Below are positions 35,301 through 49,933 of a stretch of DNA of 64,000 nt, piece by piece. Made by a program: the position numbers and the translations under genes. The stretch covers positions 113,494-177,493 of the forward strand of contig JAREIK010003419.1 of NCBI GenBank assembly GCA_029783825.1, read 5' to 3'. The notes below the pieces were generated by a model. It ran no database searches. It had not been told where the DNA came from and worked only from the letters and a program-made list of their open reading frames with translations. This stretch comes from Sapria himalayana (lineage: Eukaryota; Streptophyta; Magnoliopsida; Malpighiales; Rafflesiaceae). Numbering within the stretch: the stretch's first letter is position 1; each line of letters begins with the position of its first letter.

Positions 35301-38300
35301 TAAATTGGTATACATTAATAATAAATCATAATTCTCAATTTAATTTTTATTAAGTATAATTTTAAATTTTTATTTTAATTATTTATCAGTTTATTTTTAT
35401 AGAAATAATAATTACACAAAAATTATTATTAGTGAGATAGATATAATTTAAATTAAAAAGGTATAATCTAAATAATAAATAATAAATCTCATTTTTTTTC
35501 ATTATAATTTTAAATATTCATTTTAATTATTTATTTGTTTAGTTTTATATAAATATTAATTACAAAATAAATTATAAGTTATACAAATATAATTTTTATA
35601 AATTAATTTTCAACAAAAAAATATAGATAAACTAATTAGAAGAAGAAAAAAAATAAAAACAAAAAATTATTATATTGTAATATATTTTGCTTTGTTTCTG
35701 AATCATTTTAAGTTTTGTAATTATATTTTAATTTGATATCTAACTTATTAATTATAGATTATTAAAATATTATTTTATCATTATTATAATATTTATCAAT
35801 AAAAATATTTATATTGATTTTATATGATATATATATTTAATAATTATTATAACTAAATATTATATTCACTTTTGAAAAAATTTTAAAATTATTATATTTT
35901 CAAAGATTATAACCTTTTAACATATGAAAATAAAAAAAAATATTTTTTTTGTTATTTTATTGTTTAAATAAAACCTATAAACTACTAAATGCATAAACAC
36001 TTAAATCACTAAACTACAAAATCCCGATACCCCTATATAGATAATCCTTTAAAACGTGATACCCTAAATAATAATTAATTAATCTCATTTTTATTTGTTT
36101 TCATTATAATTTAAAAAATTTATTTTGATTCTTTAGTTTTTTGTTTATATATATATATTAAATATAAAATAAATTATGAGTTAAAAATAAAATTTATAAA
36201 AATAATTTTTCATCAAAAAATACATAAGCTTATAAAAAGAATAAAAATTTAAAAACATATAATTATTATTTAGTAATATATTTTGCTTTGCTTTTGAATC
36301 ATTTTAGGTTTTGATATTATATTTTAAGTAATATCAAACTATTCATAATAGATTTTTAATTTATTTTTTGATAATTATTAGAATATCTATCAATAAAATT
36401 GTTTATATTGAAATTATATGATATATAATTATTATGATTATTATAAATAAATATTTATTCCCTTTTAAAAAAAATTTAAAAATTATTATATTTTCAAAGG
36501 TTATATAACCTTTGAAAATATCAAAAAATAATAAAAATAATTTTTTTATTTTATTTTTTAAATAAAAACTATAAACCACTAAATGCATACACAGTTAAAT
36601 CAGTAAACTCCTAAACCCCGTAATGCCTAAATACATAAATTATTAAAATTTTATATACTACTTAATAATTAATAAATCTAATTTTTATTTCTATTTATTA
36701 TAATTTTAAATATTCATTTTAATTATTTATTAGTTTATTTTTAGAGATATATTTATTATAAAATAAAGTTGAGTGCGACAAATATAAATTAATTAATTTA
36801 TTTTTAATAAAAAAAATATACGCTTATAAAAGAAGTGAAAATTTAAAAATTAAAAATTATTATCCAGTAATATATTTTACTTTAATTTTGAATCAATTTG
36901 GGTTTTGTAAATATTTTTTAATTAATATCTATCTTTTTATTAATAGTTTATTAATTTTATTTTTGATCATTTTTATATTATCTATCAATAAAATTATTTA
37001 TATTAAATTTATATGATATATAATTATTAATATTATTATAACAAAATATTGTATTAAATTTCAAAAAATTTTAAATATTATTATATTTTCAAATGTTATA
37101 ACCTATGAAAATGATAAAAAATTATAGAACTTTTTTTTGTTATTTTATTTTTTTAAATAAAACCTATAAACCACTAAAAGACTAAAAACATAAATCGCTA
37201 AACTCCTAATGACAAAACCTCTAAATACATAAACCATTAAACTGGTATACATTAATAATAAATCATAAATCTCATTTTAATTTTTATTTAGTATAATTTT
37301 AAATTTTTATTTTAATTATTTATCTGTTTATTTTTATAGAAATATTAATTACAAAATAAATTATTAGTGAGACAGATATAATTTAAATAATTTATATTTC
37401 ATCAAAAAAAATAAGCTTATAAAAATAGGCACAATTTTAAAAACAAAAATTTATTATTTAGTAAAATATCTTATTTTGATTTTGTATCATTTTAGATTTT
37501 GCATTTATATTTTAATTTATATCATTCTTTTTAATAATAGTTTATTAATTATTTATTGATCATTATAATAATATCTATTAATAAAATTATTTATATTGAG
37601 TTTACATTATATATAATTATTAAGATTATCATAACTAAATATTATATTCACATTTAAAAAAATTAAAAATTATTATATTTTCAAAGGTTATAACATTCAA
37701 AAATTAAAAAAAAATTAAATTTTTTGTTTTTTCATTCTTTAAATAAAAACTATAAATCACTAAAGGCATAAACACTTAAATCACTAAACCCCAAAAGACC
37801 TAAATACCTAAACCATTAAAACTGTATATCCTGAATAATAAATAATAAATATCACTTTTATTTGTATTAATTATAAGTTTAAATATTCATTTTAATTATT
37901 TTTTATTTAATTTTTATAGAATTATAAATTACAAAATATATTATGCGGAATACAAATATAATTTAAATAATATACTTTTAATAACAATAAATATATACTT
38001 ATAAAAAGAAGCAAAACATCAAAAACATAATTATTTAGTAATTTATTTTACTTTGATTTTGAATAAATTTAGGTTTTGCAAATAAATTTTAAATAATATC
38101 TATCAATTTATAATAGTTTATTAATTTATTTTTTGATCATTAATATAATATCTATCAATATAATTGTTTATATTGAATTTATATGATATATAATTATTTA
38201 TATTATTAAAACTAAATATAGTATTCACATTTAAAAAAAATTAAATTTGTTTTATATTCAAAGGTTATAACCTTAAAAAATTAGAAAAAATAACAAAAAA

Positions 38301-41300
38301 TCAATTTTTTGTTATATCATTGTTTAAATAAAACTTATAAACCATTAAATACCTAAACACATAAATCTCTAAACTCCTAAACCTCGAAGTTCCCAAATAC
38401 TTAAACCTTTAAACTCGTAAACCTTAAATATAATTTTAATAATTTATTGAAATATTAATTACAAAATAAATTATGAGTGATACAAATATAATTTAAATAA
38501 TTTATTTTTCATCAAAAAAATATATAATCTTATAAAATGAGCAAAAACTAAAAAACAAAAATTATTATTTAGTAATAAATTTACTTTGATTTTTAATCAT
38601 TTTAGTTTTTTTAATTAAATTTTAATTTATATCTATCATATTAATAATAGTTTATTAATTTATTTTTAATAATTGATATAATATCTCTCAATAAAATTGT
38701 TTATATTTAGTTTATATTATATATTGTTATAATAATTATTATTACTAAATATTGTATTCACATTTTTAAAAAATTTTAAAATTATTATATTTTCAAAGGT
38801 TATAACCTTTGAAAATTTGAACAAATATCAAAAATAATTTATTGTTATTTCATTGTTTAAATAAAACCTATAAACTACTAAATGCCTAAATACTTAAATG
38901 AATAACTTCTAAATCTCGAAAACCCTAAATACATAATTTTTTTAATCAGATATATCCTAAATAATAACCAATAAATCTCATTTTTATTTTTTTAATTATA
39001 ATTTTAAATATTCATTTTAATTATTTATTTTTTTATTTTTATATAAATATTAATTATAAAATAAATTATGAGTTAGACAATTATAATTTATATAAATTAT
39101 TTTTAATCAAAAAAAATATAGATAAACTTATTAAAAGAAAAAAAAATTAAAACAAAAAATTATTATATAATAATATAATTTGCTTTGCTTCTGAATAATT
39201 ATTGGTTTAGTAATTATATTTTAATTGATATCTATCTTATTAATAATAGATTATTAATTTATTTTTTGATCATTATTAGAATAGTTATCAATAAAATTAC
39301 TTATATTGAATTTATATGATATTTAAATATAATGATTATTATAACTAAATATTGAATTCACTTTTAAAAAAAATTTTAAAATTATCATATTTTCAAAGAT
39401 TATAAACTTTGAAAATGTGAAAAAATAAAAAAAATATTTTTTTTGAAATTTCATTGTTTAAATAAAACCTATAAACCACTAAATGCCTAAACACTTAATT
39501 CAATAACTCCTAAATATCTAAAACCCTAAATAATAAATAATAATCCTTTTAAACCGGGAACCCTAAATAATAAATAATAAATCTCAATATTATTTTTTTC
39601 ATTATCATTTTAATTATTCATTTTAATTATTTATTCATTTATTTTTATATAAATATTAATTACAAAATAAATTATGAGTTAGGCAAATATAATTTATATA
39701 AATTATTTTTCATCGAAAAATATAGATAAACTTATAAAAAGAATAAAAAATTTAAAAACTAAAATTTATTATATAGTAATATATTTTGCTCTCCTTCTGA
39801 ATCATTTTAGATTTTGTAATTATATTTTAATTGATATCTATCTTATTAATAATAGTTTATTAATTTATTTTTTGATCATTATTAGAATATTTATCACTAA
39901 TATTGTTTATATTGAATATATATGATATATAAATATAATGATTATTATAACAAAATATTGAATTCACATTTGAAAAAAATTTAAAAATTATTATATTTTC
40001 AAAGGTTATAACCTTTGAAAATATAAAAAAATAATAAAAATAAATATTTTGTTATTTTAATTTTTAAATAAAAACGATAAACCACTAAATGCATACACAA
40101 TTAAATCAGTAAACTTCTAAGGCCCGTAATACCTAAATACATAAACCATTAAAATGCTATATACAACTTAATAATTAAGAAATCTAATTTTTATTTCAAT
40201 TTATTATAATTTTAAATATTCATTTTAATTATTTATTAGTTTATTTTTATATAAATTTTTATTACAAAATAAATTATGAGTGCGACAAATATAATTTAAA
40301 TAATTTATTTTTAATAAAAAAAATATATGCTTATAAAAGAAGAAAAAATTTAAAAATTTAAAATTATTATCCAATAATATTTTTTACATTAATTTTGAAT
40401 CAATTTGGGTTTTGTAAATATTTTTTAATTAATATCTATCTTATTATTAATAGTTTATTAATTTAATTTTTGATCATTATTATAATATCTATCAATAAAA
40501 TTGTTTATATTGAATTTATATGATAAATAATTATTAAAATTATTATAACTAAATATTGTATTCACATTTCAAAAAATTTTAAATATTATTCTATTTTCAT
40601 CGGTTATAAGCTCTGAAACTGACAAAAAATTACAAATTTTTTTTTGTTATTTTATTGTTTAAATAAAACCTATAAACCACTAAATGCCTAAAAACATGAA
40701 TCGCTAAACACCTATAAGACAAAACATCTAAATTAAACTATTAAATTGGTATAGATTAATAATAAATCATAAATCTCATTTTAATTTTTATTCAGTATAA
40801 TTTTAAATCTTTTTTTAATTATTTATCAATTTATTTTATAGAAATATTAAATACAAAATAAATTATTAGTGAGACAGATATAATTTAAATAATTTATATT
40901 TCATCAAAAAAATATAAGCTTATAAAAATAGGCACAATTTTAAAAACAAAAATTTATTATTTAGTAAAATATTTTATTTTGGTTTTGAATCATTTTAGAT
41001 TTTGCATTTATATTTTAATTTATATCATTCTTTTTAATAATAGTTTATTAATTATTTATTGATCATTATTATAATATCTATTACTAAAATTATTTATATT
41101 GAGTTTATATTATATATAATTATTAAGATTATTATAACTAAATATTATATTCACATTTAAAAAAATTAAAAATTATTATATTTTCAAAGGTTATAACATT
41201 CAAAAATTAAAAAAAATTAATTTTTTTGTTTTTTCATTCTTTAAATAAAAACTATAAATCACTAAAGGCATAAACATTTAAATCACTAAACCCCAAAACA

Positions 41301-44300
41301 CCTAAATACCTAAACCATTAAAACTGTATATCCTGAATTATAAATAATAAATCTCACTTTTATTTGTATTCATTATAGTTTTAAATATATATTTTAATTA
41401 TTTTTTTATTTATTTTTATAGAATTATAAATTACAAAATATTTTATGAGGAAGACAAATATAATTTAAATAATATACTTTTAAGAACAATAAGTATATAC
41501 TTATAAAAAGAAGCAAAACATCAAAAACATTATTATTTAGTAATTTATTTTAGTTTGATTTTGAATAAATTTAGGTTTTGCAAATATATTTTAAATAATA
41601 TCTATCTTATTTATAATAATTTATTAATTAATTTTTTTATCATTAATATAATATCTATCAATATAATTGTTTATATTGAATTTATATGATATATAATTAT
41701 TATTATTATCATAACTAAGTAGAGTATTCACATTTAAATAAATTTAAAAATTGTTATATTTTCTAAGGTTATAACCTTCAAAAATGAAAAAAAAATAACA
41801 AAAAATAAATTTTTTGTTATATCTTTGTATAAATAAAACTTATAAACCATTAAATACCTAAACACATAAATCTCTAAATTCTTAAACCCTGATGCCCCTA
41901 AATACTTAAACCTTTAAACTCGTAAACCTTAAATATAATTTAAATAATTTATTGAAATATTAATTACAAAATAAATTATGAGTGATACAAATATAATTTA
42001 AATAATTTATTTTTCATCAAAAAAATATATAATCTTATAAAATTAGGCAAAAACTAAAATATAAAAATTTTATTTAGTAATAAATTTACTTTGATTTTTA
42101 ATCATTTTAGTTTTGTAATTAAATTTTAATTTATATCTATCATATTAATAATAGTTTATTAATTTATTTTTTAATAATTGATATAATATCTATCAATAAA
42201 ATTGTTTAATATTTAGTTTATATTATATATTGTTATAATAATTATTATTACTAAATATTGTATTCATATTTTTAAAAAATTTTAAAATTATTATATTTTC
42301 AAATGTTATAATATTTGAAAATTTGAACAAATATCAAAAATAAATTATTTGTTATTACATTCTTTAAATAAAACCTATAAACCACTAATTGCCTAAATAC
42401 TTAAATGAATAACTTCTAAATCTCGAAAACCCTAAATAGATAATTTTTTTAATCAGATATATCCTAAATAATAAATAATAAATCCATTTTTATTTTTATC
42501 ATTATAATTTTAAATATTCATTTTAATTATTTATTTGTTTATTTTTATATAAATATTAATTACAAAATAAATTATGAGTTAGACAATTATAATTTATATA
42601 AATTATTTTTCATCAAAAAAAATATAGAAACTTATTAAAAGAAAAAAAGATTAAAAACAAAAAATTATTATATAATAATATAATTTGCTTTACTTCTGAA
42701 TCATTATTGGTTTTGTAATTATATTTTAATTGATATCTATCTTATTAAAATTAGATTATTAATTTATTTTTTGATCTTTATTAAAATATTTTTCAATAAA
42801 ATTGTTTATATTGAATTTATATGATATTTAAATATAATGATTATTATAACTAAATTTTGAATTCACTTTTTAAAAAAAATTTAAAATTATTATAGTTTCA
42901 AAGTTATAACCTTTGAAAATGTGAAAAATTAAAAAAATATTTTTGTTGATATTTCATTGTTTAAATAAAACCTATAAACCATTAAATGCCAAAACACTTA
43001 AATCAATAACTCCTAAATCTTTAAAACCCTAAATAATAAATAATAATCCTTTTTAACCAGTAACCCTAAATAATAAATATTAAATATCAATATTATTTTT
43101 TTCATTATAATTTTAAATATTCATTTTAATTATTTCTTTGTTTATTTTTATATAAATATTAATTACAAAATAAATTACGAGTTAGACAAATATAATTTAT
43201 ATAAAATATTTTTCATTCGAAAAATATAGATAAACTTATAAAAAGAATACAAAATTTAAAAACTAAAATTTTTATATAGTAATATATTTTGCTTTCCTGA
43301 ATCATTTTAGATTTTGTAATTATATTTTAATTGATATCTATCTTATTAATAATTGTTTATTAATTTATTTTATAATCATTATTAGAATATTTATCAATAA
43401 AATTGGTTATATTGAATTTATATGATATATAAATATAATGATTATTATAACTAAATATTGAATTCTCTTTTGAAAAGAAATTAAAAATTTATTATATTTT
43501 CAAAGGTTATAACCTTTGGAAATATGAAAAAATAATAAAAATAAAGTTTATGTTATTTTATTTTTTAAATAAAACCTATAAACCACTAAATACATACACA
43601 ATTATATCAGTAAACTCCTAAACCCCGTAATGCCTAAATACATAAACTATTTATCCGCTATATACTACTTAATATTTAATAAATTGAATTTTTATTTCAA
43701 TTTATTATTATTTTAAATATTCATTTTAATTATTTATTAGTTTATTTTTATAGAAATTTTTATTACAAAATAAATTATGAGTGTGACTCATATAATTTAA
43801 ATAATTTATTTTTAATCAAAAAATATATATACGCTTATAAAAGACTGTAAAATTTAAAAATTAAAAATTATTATCCAGTAATATATTTTACTTTAATTTT
43901 GAATCAATTTGGGTTTTGTAAATATTTTTTAATTAATATCTATCTTATTATTAATAGTTTATTAATTTAATTTTTGTTCATTATTATAAAATCTATCAAT
44001 AAAATTATTTATATTGAATTTATATCATATATAATTATTAATATTATTATAACTAAATATTATATTCACATTTCAAAAAATTTTAAATATTAAATTATTT
44101 TTAATGGTTATAACCTTTGAAAATCTGAAAAAATCTAAAATTTTTTTTTTGATTTTTATTATATAAATAAAGCCTATAAACCACTAAATGCCTAAAAACA
44201 TAAATTGATAAACTCCTAAACGACAAAATTCCTAAATAATCAAATCATTAAACTGGAATACAATATATAATAAATCATAAATCTCATTTTAATTTGTATT

Positions 44301-46230
44301 CATTATCATTTTAAATATTCATTTTAATTATTTATTAGTTTATTTTTTATAGAAATATTAATTACAAAATAAATAATGAGTTAGACATATATAATTTTAA
44401 TAATTTATTTTTAATCAAAAAAAAATATAAGCTTATAAAAAGTAGAAATAATTTAAAAACAAAAAAGTATTATTTAGTAATATATTTTACTTTCATTTTG
44501 AATCATTATATATAGGTTTTGCAATTATATTTTAATTGCTATCAATCTCATTAATAAAAGTTAATTAATTTATTATTTGATCATTTTTATAATATATAAC
44601 AATAAAATTACTTATATTCAATGTAAATGTCTTATAATTATTAAGATTATTATAAATAAATATTATATTTACATTTGAAAAAACCTTCAAAAATGATAAA
44701 AAATCACAAAAATAATTTTTTTATTATTTTATTCTTTAAATAAAACTTATAAACCACTAAATGCCTAAACATTTAAATCTCTAGACTCCTAAACACCAAA
44801 ATCTCCTAAATACTTAAACCATTAAACCTCTATAACCTAAATAATAAATAATAAATCTCTTTTTATTTGTATTCATTATAATTTTAAATATTCATTTTAA
44901 TTATTTTTTAGTTTATTTTTATAGAAATATTAATTACAAATTAAATAATGAGTGAGACATATATAATTTAAATAATTTTTTTTATGAAAAAAAAATAACC
45001 GTATAAAAATAAACAAAATTTTAAAAATTTAAAGTTTATTTAGTAATATAATTTACTTTGATTTTGAATTATTTTGGTTTTTGCAAATATATTTTAATTA
45101 ATATCTATCGTATTAATAATAGTTTATTATTTTATTTTTTGATCATTATAATAATATATATTAATAAATTTTTTTATATTGAATTTACAACAAATATAAT
45201 TTTTAAGATTATTATAACTAAGTATTGTATTCCTATTTTATAACTATTATAAAATTATTATATTTTTAAAGGTTAGAACATTTGAAAATCATGAAAATTC
45301 TTAAATATAAATTTTTTGTTATTTATTTGATTAAATAAAACCTATAAACACCTAAATGTGTAAACATATAAATCAATAAGCTCATTAACCCCAAAACCAC
45401 AAAAAACTTAAACAATTAAATAGTTATACCCTAAATAATAAATCTTAAATCTCATTTTTATTAGTATTAGGTGTAATTTTAAATGTACATTTTAATTATT
45501 TATTAGTTTATTTTTATAGAAATATAAATTAAAAAATAAATTATTAGTGAGACAAATATAATTTAAATATTTTTATTTTTCATCAAAAAATATATAGGCT
45601 TATAAATGGATCCAAAATTTAAAAATTTAAAATTAATATTTCGTAAAATATTTCACTTTGATTAACGAATCATTTTAGGTTTTGAAAATATATTTTAAAC
45701 AATATTTATCTTATCAATAATTGTTTATTACTTTTATATGATCATTATTATAATATATATCAATAAAATAGTTTATATTGAATTTATATGATATATAATT
45801 ATTATGATTATTATTAATTCATATTATATTCACTTTTCAAAAAAAAATTATAAATTATTATATTTTCAAAGGTTATAACATTCAAAAATCAGAAAAAATA
45901 ACAAAAATAAATTTTTTGTTATTTTATTTTTTATATAAAACCTATAAACCACTAAATAACTAAATTCTAAAATGACTAAATTCTAAAATGACTAAACTCC
46001 TAAACCTCGAAGCCCATAAATACTTAAAACATTAAATTAGTATTGTCCAAATAATAAATAATAAATCTAATTTTTATTAATATTCATTATAATTTTAAAT
46101 ATTCATTTTAATTATTTATCGGTTTATTTTCATAGAAATATTAATTACAAAATAAATTATTAGTGTGACATATATAGTTTAAATAATTTATTTTTCATTA
46201 AAAAAATTCTTATAAAAAAAGGCAAATTTT

Positions 46231-46254
46231 TAAAAATAAATTATTATTATTTAG
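46231..46254 (+). repeat. 5' target-site duplication of the full-length LINE
   Basis: 24 bases matching 52731-52754 at 22 positions, both ending ATTATTATTATTTAG. Joining the flanks at this string restores a normal satellite unit. Confidence 0.88.
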
Positions 46255-46374
46255 AGATTTGAAAAAAGAATAAGTTTTTGCTCAAGTTTTGCTCTCAATT
46301 TCTAGAGAGAGAAACACATTTTTAGAGAGAGAATCGACAATTTGCATTGAAGAAGAAGCCGATTTCATTCTAAA
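46255..46374 (+). promoter_or_regulatory. LINE 5' UTR / internal promoter region
   Basis: 120 bases from the target-site duplication to the ORF1 ATG. TAGAGAGAGAA occurs twice (46303-46313, 46323-46333). LINEs carry their promoter in the 5' UTR, so promoter activity is expected in principle, but no core motif can be assigned. Confidence 0.45.
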
Positions 46375-47241
46375 ATGGAGCAATTTGATCTATTAAGTGA
46401 TAAGAAGTCATTTGCTCATCAAATTAAAAGGACCGCGCATCACTATTCTGAATCTTCGGAAATTCACTGGGAAAAAAACGGAGAACCCTCGATAGAGTTC
46501 TCCCCTCCCGACATCGCCATGCTTGCTGAAGCTCACAAATACACGATAGTGGGCAAATTCTCTCATGGGCGACCTCGCATTGAAGATATCAGAATATTCT
46601 TCGCTTCACTGAAACTTAAAGGTCTGTCAAAAACCGGTGTTCTGGATGCTAAACATATTCTAATTCAACTATCCACCGAGGAGGATTTTCATAGAGTATG
46701 GTTGAAGGTAGTATGGTATATCTTGGGCTATCTTATGAGAGCCTTCAGATGGACGCCTTCCTTCACAACTAATCAGGAGTCGCCATTACACTCGGTTTGG
46801 TTTCTCTTCCCTATGCTGCTTATTCACTTCTTTGATAAGCTCTCCCTCTATCATATAGCTAGTGCAGTTGGCACCCCTCTTCTCCTTGATGGTGCCACTG
46901 CCATGTTATCTCAACCAAGTGTAGCCCGGCTTTGCATAGAAGTGAACTTACTGCAACACATCCCTCACCATATATGGACTGGCAGTAAAAATGGGGATGG
47001 ATTCTGGCAAGAAGTGATTCCAGAAAATCTCCCAAGCTACTACTCCTACTGTAATAAACTGGGGCATTCATGTGAACATTGTTTGGTTAAAAAATTTACA
47101 GTAGACAAACAGAGGTTTGGCCCTAGAACAGAAACAAGAAATAAGAGGGAAGAATATAGAATTAAACCACCTCAACATAGTGAACTAGAACTGTATGGGT
47201 GTTGTTACAGGAATGGAAATAGTGGAATATGTCCCCACTAG
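46375..47241 (+). pseudogene. LINE ORF1 (Gag-like RNA-binding protein), N-terminal part
   Basis: The first ATG after the 5' UTR opens 288 codons. The body matches the plant DUF4283 pattern: IVGKFSHGRPRIEDIR, LDAKHILIQLSTEEDF, MRAFRWTP, ESPLHSVWF, ATAMLSQPSVARLCIEV. A CCHC zinc knuckle follows near residues 222-236: NLPSYYSYCNKLGHSCEHC. Its first Cys position is Tyr (TAC), so the knuckle is incomplete. ORF1 protein coats LINE RNA in the ribonucleoprotein. The frame ends at 47241, but the protein evidently continues in the overlapping frame from about 47195, so a frameshift separates the two parts. Confidence 0.9.
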
Positions 47242-47777
47242 GAAAGAAGTTTCTGAAGGGGCTAGAAAAATTAGTAATTTTGAGGAAAATGCTAAAAATA
47301 ACTTAGAGAAAAATGCTAAAAATAATTTAGAAGAAGATTCTGAAGTGGCTAAAAACCATGAACTAATACTAAAAATAGCTGAAATAAATAAAAAAATTAG
47401 GAGAGGTAGATTCGAAACCAAAAAAAAGAGTGCGGGGAGAAGGAAAGGGCTAGAGGAGTTAGGCAATAACTTAGATGAAAATTTAGAGGTTAGAAGCGAT
47501 TTCATGTTAAATATAAATGAGGAAGATTCTGATTTTATAAAAGCCACCAAAGATGATTTAGAAATTGATAATTTGAAAAATATAACGGGAGATAGAGATT
47601 GGGCCATGGAGGAAATAAAACTCAATGGCATTACAGCTAGGCACGGAATGGAAAAATGAAAAATCAGGAGATTTTAGTTCAATTAAAAAATTTAGAAACA
47701 GGAAAAAATACTTAGATAAAACATATGAATCAAAATGCACTATAAGAGCTTGGGCTAAATCCACTTCTAATGTTTAG
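47195..47777 (+). pseudogene. LINE ORF1 C-terminal part, frameshifted twice
   Basis: From about 47195 to 47659 the frame encodes a charged, Lys/Glu-rich tail with a short tandem duplication (NAKNNLE twice, about 47289-47330). The last part lies in yet another frame: from about 47645 it reads EWKNEKSGDFSS ... TIRAWAKSTSNV and stops at 47775-47777. WKNEK and RAWAK look like the usual end of a plant LINE ORF1. The stop overlaps the ORF2 start at 47770. No known domain is visible in the tail. Confidence 0.75.
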
Positions 47778-48652
47778 ATTCCTCTACTGGAATGTGAGGG
47801 GTATCGCAAACCCCTCCTCAATAAAAAGAGTTAAAAAATTGATTCAATTATATAAAACTCCAATTATTATACTTGCCGAACCCATTGTAAATAAGGATAA
47901 AGTAGAATACTACAAAAAGCTTTTAGGGTTTGATTACTCTTTCTCTAATAAAAATAACAAAATCTGGATTTTCTGGAAAAGCTTATTTAATATAATTATT
48001 TTAGAAGATACGAATCAAATTATTAACTTTTCTTTAGATAATACCCAAGAGGAGATCATTTCAGTAGTTTATGCCAAATATACTAAAGAAGGTAGAAAGG
48101 AGCTTTGGAATGATATTCTTAAAACTGCTAAAATAAATAAACCATGGATAATAGGAGGAGATTTCAATATTATAAAAAAGGCTAGCGAGAAAAAAGGGGG
48201 CAACCCCCCCCAATAAAAAAGCTATCGCTCACTTTAATGATACGATATCAGAGGCTAGTTTGATGGAAGCTAGCTTTTCAGGCCCCCAATACACTTGGTG
48301 TAATAACTGGAAAGTTAAAGGCACCATATGGGCAAGACTGGATAAAATTCTTCATAATGTCAAACGGCTAGGAGCTTATGGCTCCACACCCGTTAGACAT
48401 TTAAATAGAACCTGCTCTGACCACAATCCACTATTAATTTCCGTAGAAAAAAATAAAATCAAGAATAAGTCATTTAAATTTCAGAATGCATGGTCCTTAC
48501 ACCATGATTTTATCAATACAATTAAAAATTCATGGATGCAAGAAATAACAAGTAACCATGCTCAAATCTGGAATAAAAAATTAGAAAGGCTAAAAAAGCA
48601 CTTAATAATATGGAATAGAGACTCCTTCGGCAACATTAACAAAATATTATAG
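47770..48652 (+). pseudogene. LINE ORF2 endonuclease domain (APE-like), frameshifted
   Basis: It starts MFRFLYWNVRGIANP, the normal N-terminus of plant LINE ORF2. Visible APE-fold motifs are WNVRGI, ILAEP (Glu position), GGDFNI (Asp/Asn), then in a second frame GPQYTWCNN, ARLDKIL (Arg/Asp) and CSDHNPLLI (catalytic SDH). The frame breaks at a run of eight C at 48204-48211: the first part ends at 48216 and the second is open from before 48260 to 48652. All catalytic motifs are present across the two pieces. The enzyme would nick target DNA to start reverse transcription; the 24-bp target duplication here is its footprint. Confidence 0.9.
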
Positions 48653-49090
48653 AAGTAGAAAAGATAGTTGAAAAAAAAGAGTTAGAATATGAAATACTTC
48701 AAAATTCAGAAAGTAGAAAGGAACTAAATAAAGCATAGGCTGAGCTAAAATTAAAATTGATAATGGAGGAAGTATTCTAGGAAACAAAAATCTAAAATTA
48801 AATGGATAAAAGAAGGGGATAAAAATACGAAGTTTTTCCAGAAAACAGTCAAAATCAAAACCCAAAAACAAAGAATAAAAGGTATAAAAAACAACCTAAA
48901 CAAATGGGTAGACACTAACTTAGAAATTAAAAAACCACCTAGACGAATATTTTGAAAATCAATTTAGAGGAATTACAAATTTGAATGGAGACTATCTCCT
49001 AAATAAGATAGATCATAAAATTACCAACGAAGAAAATGATGCACTCACCAATTCCCGGATGAAGAAGAACTGAAGTTTATTGTTTTTAGC
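48653..49090 (+). pseudogene. LINE ORF2 linker between endonuclease and RT, multiply broken
   Basis: No long open frame, but coding similarity is visible in pieces. After the stop at 48652, KSKIKWIKEGDKNTKFFQK (about 48790-48845) is the standard segment upstream of plant LINE RT, and PDEEELKFIVFSM leads into the RT at 49091. Several stops and at least two frame changes lie between. It has no independent function. Confidence 0.75.
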
Positions 49091-49933
49091 ATGGGCAAAA
49101 ATAGTGCCCCGAGACCTGATGGGTGGAATAATGAGTTCTATCAAAACTGTTGGCTAATCATTAAAAATGACCTCCTATGGGCTATACATTGGATATTCTG
49201 TGGTGCAGAAATAGGCAAGAAATGGAGCGGTTCATACTTGGTTCTTATTCCTAAAATGGAAAACCCACATAAAGCCGAAGACTTTAGACCTATCAGCCTG
49301 TGTAACTCCATTTATAAAATCTTGACTAAGTTACTTCAAAACAGATTAGCTGTAGTATTGCCAAAAATTATTTCTAAAGAACAATCAAGATTTATGAAAA
49401 ATAGATTACTAAAGGAAAATAATTGTTTAGCTAAAGAAATGATCAGAGAAATAGGATCCAAATCTAGAGGTCATAATGTACTGCTAAAACTAGATCTCTC
49501 AAAAGCTTTTGATATAATTGAATGGAAAATTTTATGTTTTGTCATGAGAAAAATGGGTTTTTCTGAAACCTGGACTGACTTGATTTATAGATGCATATCA
49601 AGTCCTTGGTTTAAAATTCTTGTCAATGGAGAACTAGGAAAAGATATCAAGCTGATGAGAGGATTAAGGTGGGGTGATCCCCTTTCTCCCTCCCTCTTTA
49701 ATATCTACTTAGAGCTCCTCATTGTGAATGTAAAAAATAAAATTATCACAGGAAGTATAGGTCGGTTTATTCAGCCTATTAATACACCTTTAGTGGGATG
49801 CTTGGCTTACACTGATGATGTGATCATTTTCACAAATGGAAGCTCCAGATCTCTACATAATCTCATGGAATTGCTAAAAATCTTAGAAGAAGAAACGGGA
49901 CAGAAAATTAATAACAAAAATGCCAATTTATGA
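49091..49933 (+). pseudogene. LINE ORF2 reverse transcriptase domain
   Basis: 280 open codons. Motifs: KNSAPRPDGWNNEFY (usual form KxPGPDG), FRPISLC, LKLDLSKAFDIIEW (motif A with its catalytic Asp), GLRWGDPLSP (motif B; the usual RQGDPLSP has Gln changed to Trp), and AYTDDVIIF (motif C, YTDD for the usual YADD). The start at 49091 is only the first in-frame Met; the true protein begins at 47770. The frame is lost after about 49920 (NKKNANL). Confidence 0.92.

Larger units (their letters stand above)
26967..46254 (-). repeat. AT-rich satellite array, minus orientation (block 6, with ~3.5-kb higher-order repeats)
   Basis: About 31 units without a gene. Subtype order repeats at about 3.5 kb: the unit with GCATACACAGTTAAATCAGT-like sequence occurs near 36575, 40090 and 43585, and neighbouring subtypes (for example 37370/40873, 37740/41240, 38900/42420) keep the same offset. 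A dimeric duplication of ~1.1 kb lies at 33050-35250. Several units are rearranged at or near the palindrome (29836, 32210-32345, 44685). Open frames 34307-34546 (plus), 36403-36588 (minus) and 45058-45243 (plus) are A/T-rich artefacts of the repeat. Confidence 0.93.

Noticed and set aside
47185..47631. 148-aa minus-strand open frame rich in Ser/Phe/Leu
   Set aside because: It is the shadow of the Lys/Glu-rich ORF1 tail on the plus strand; its membrane-like look follows from that.
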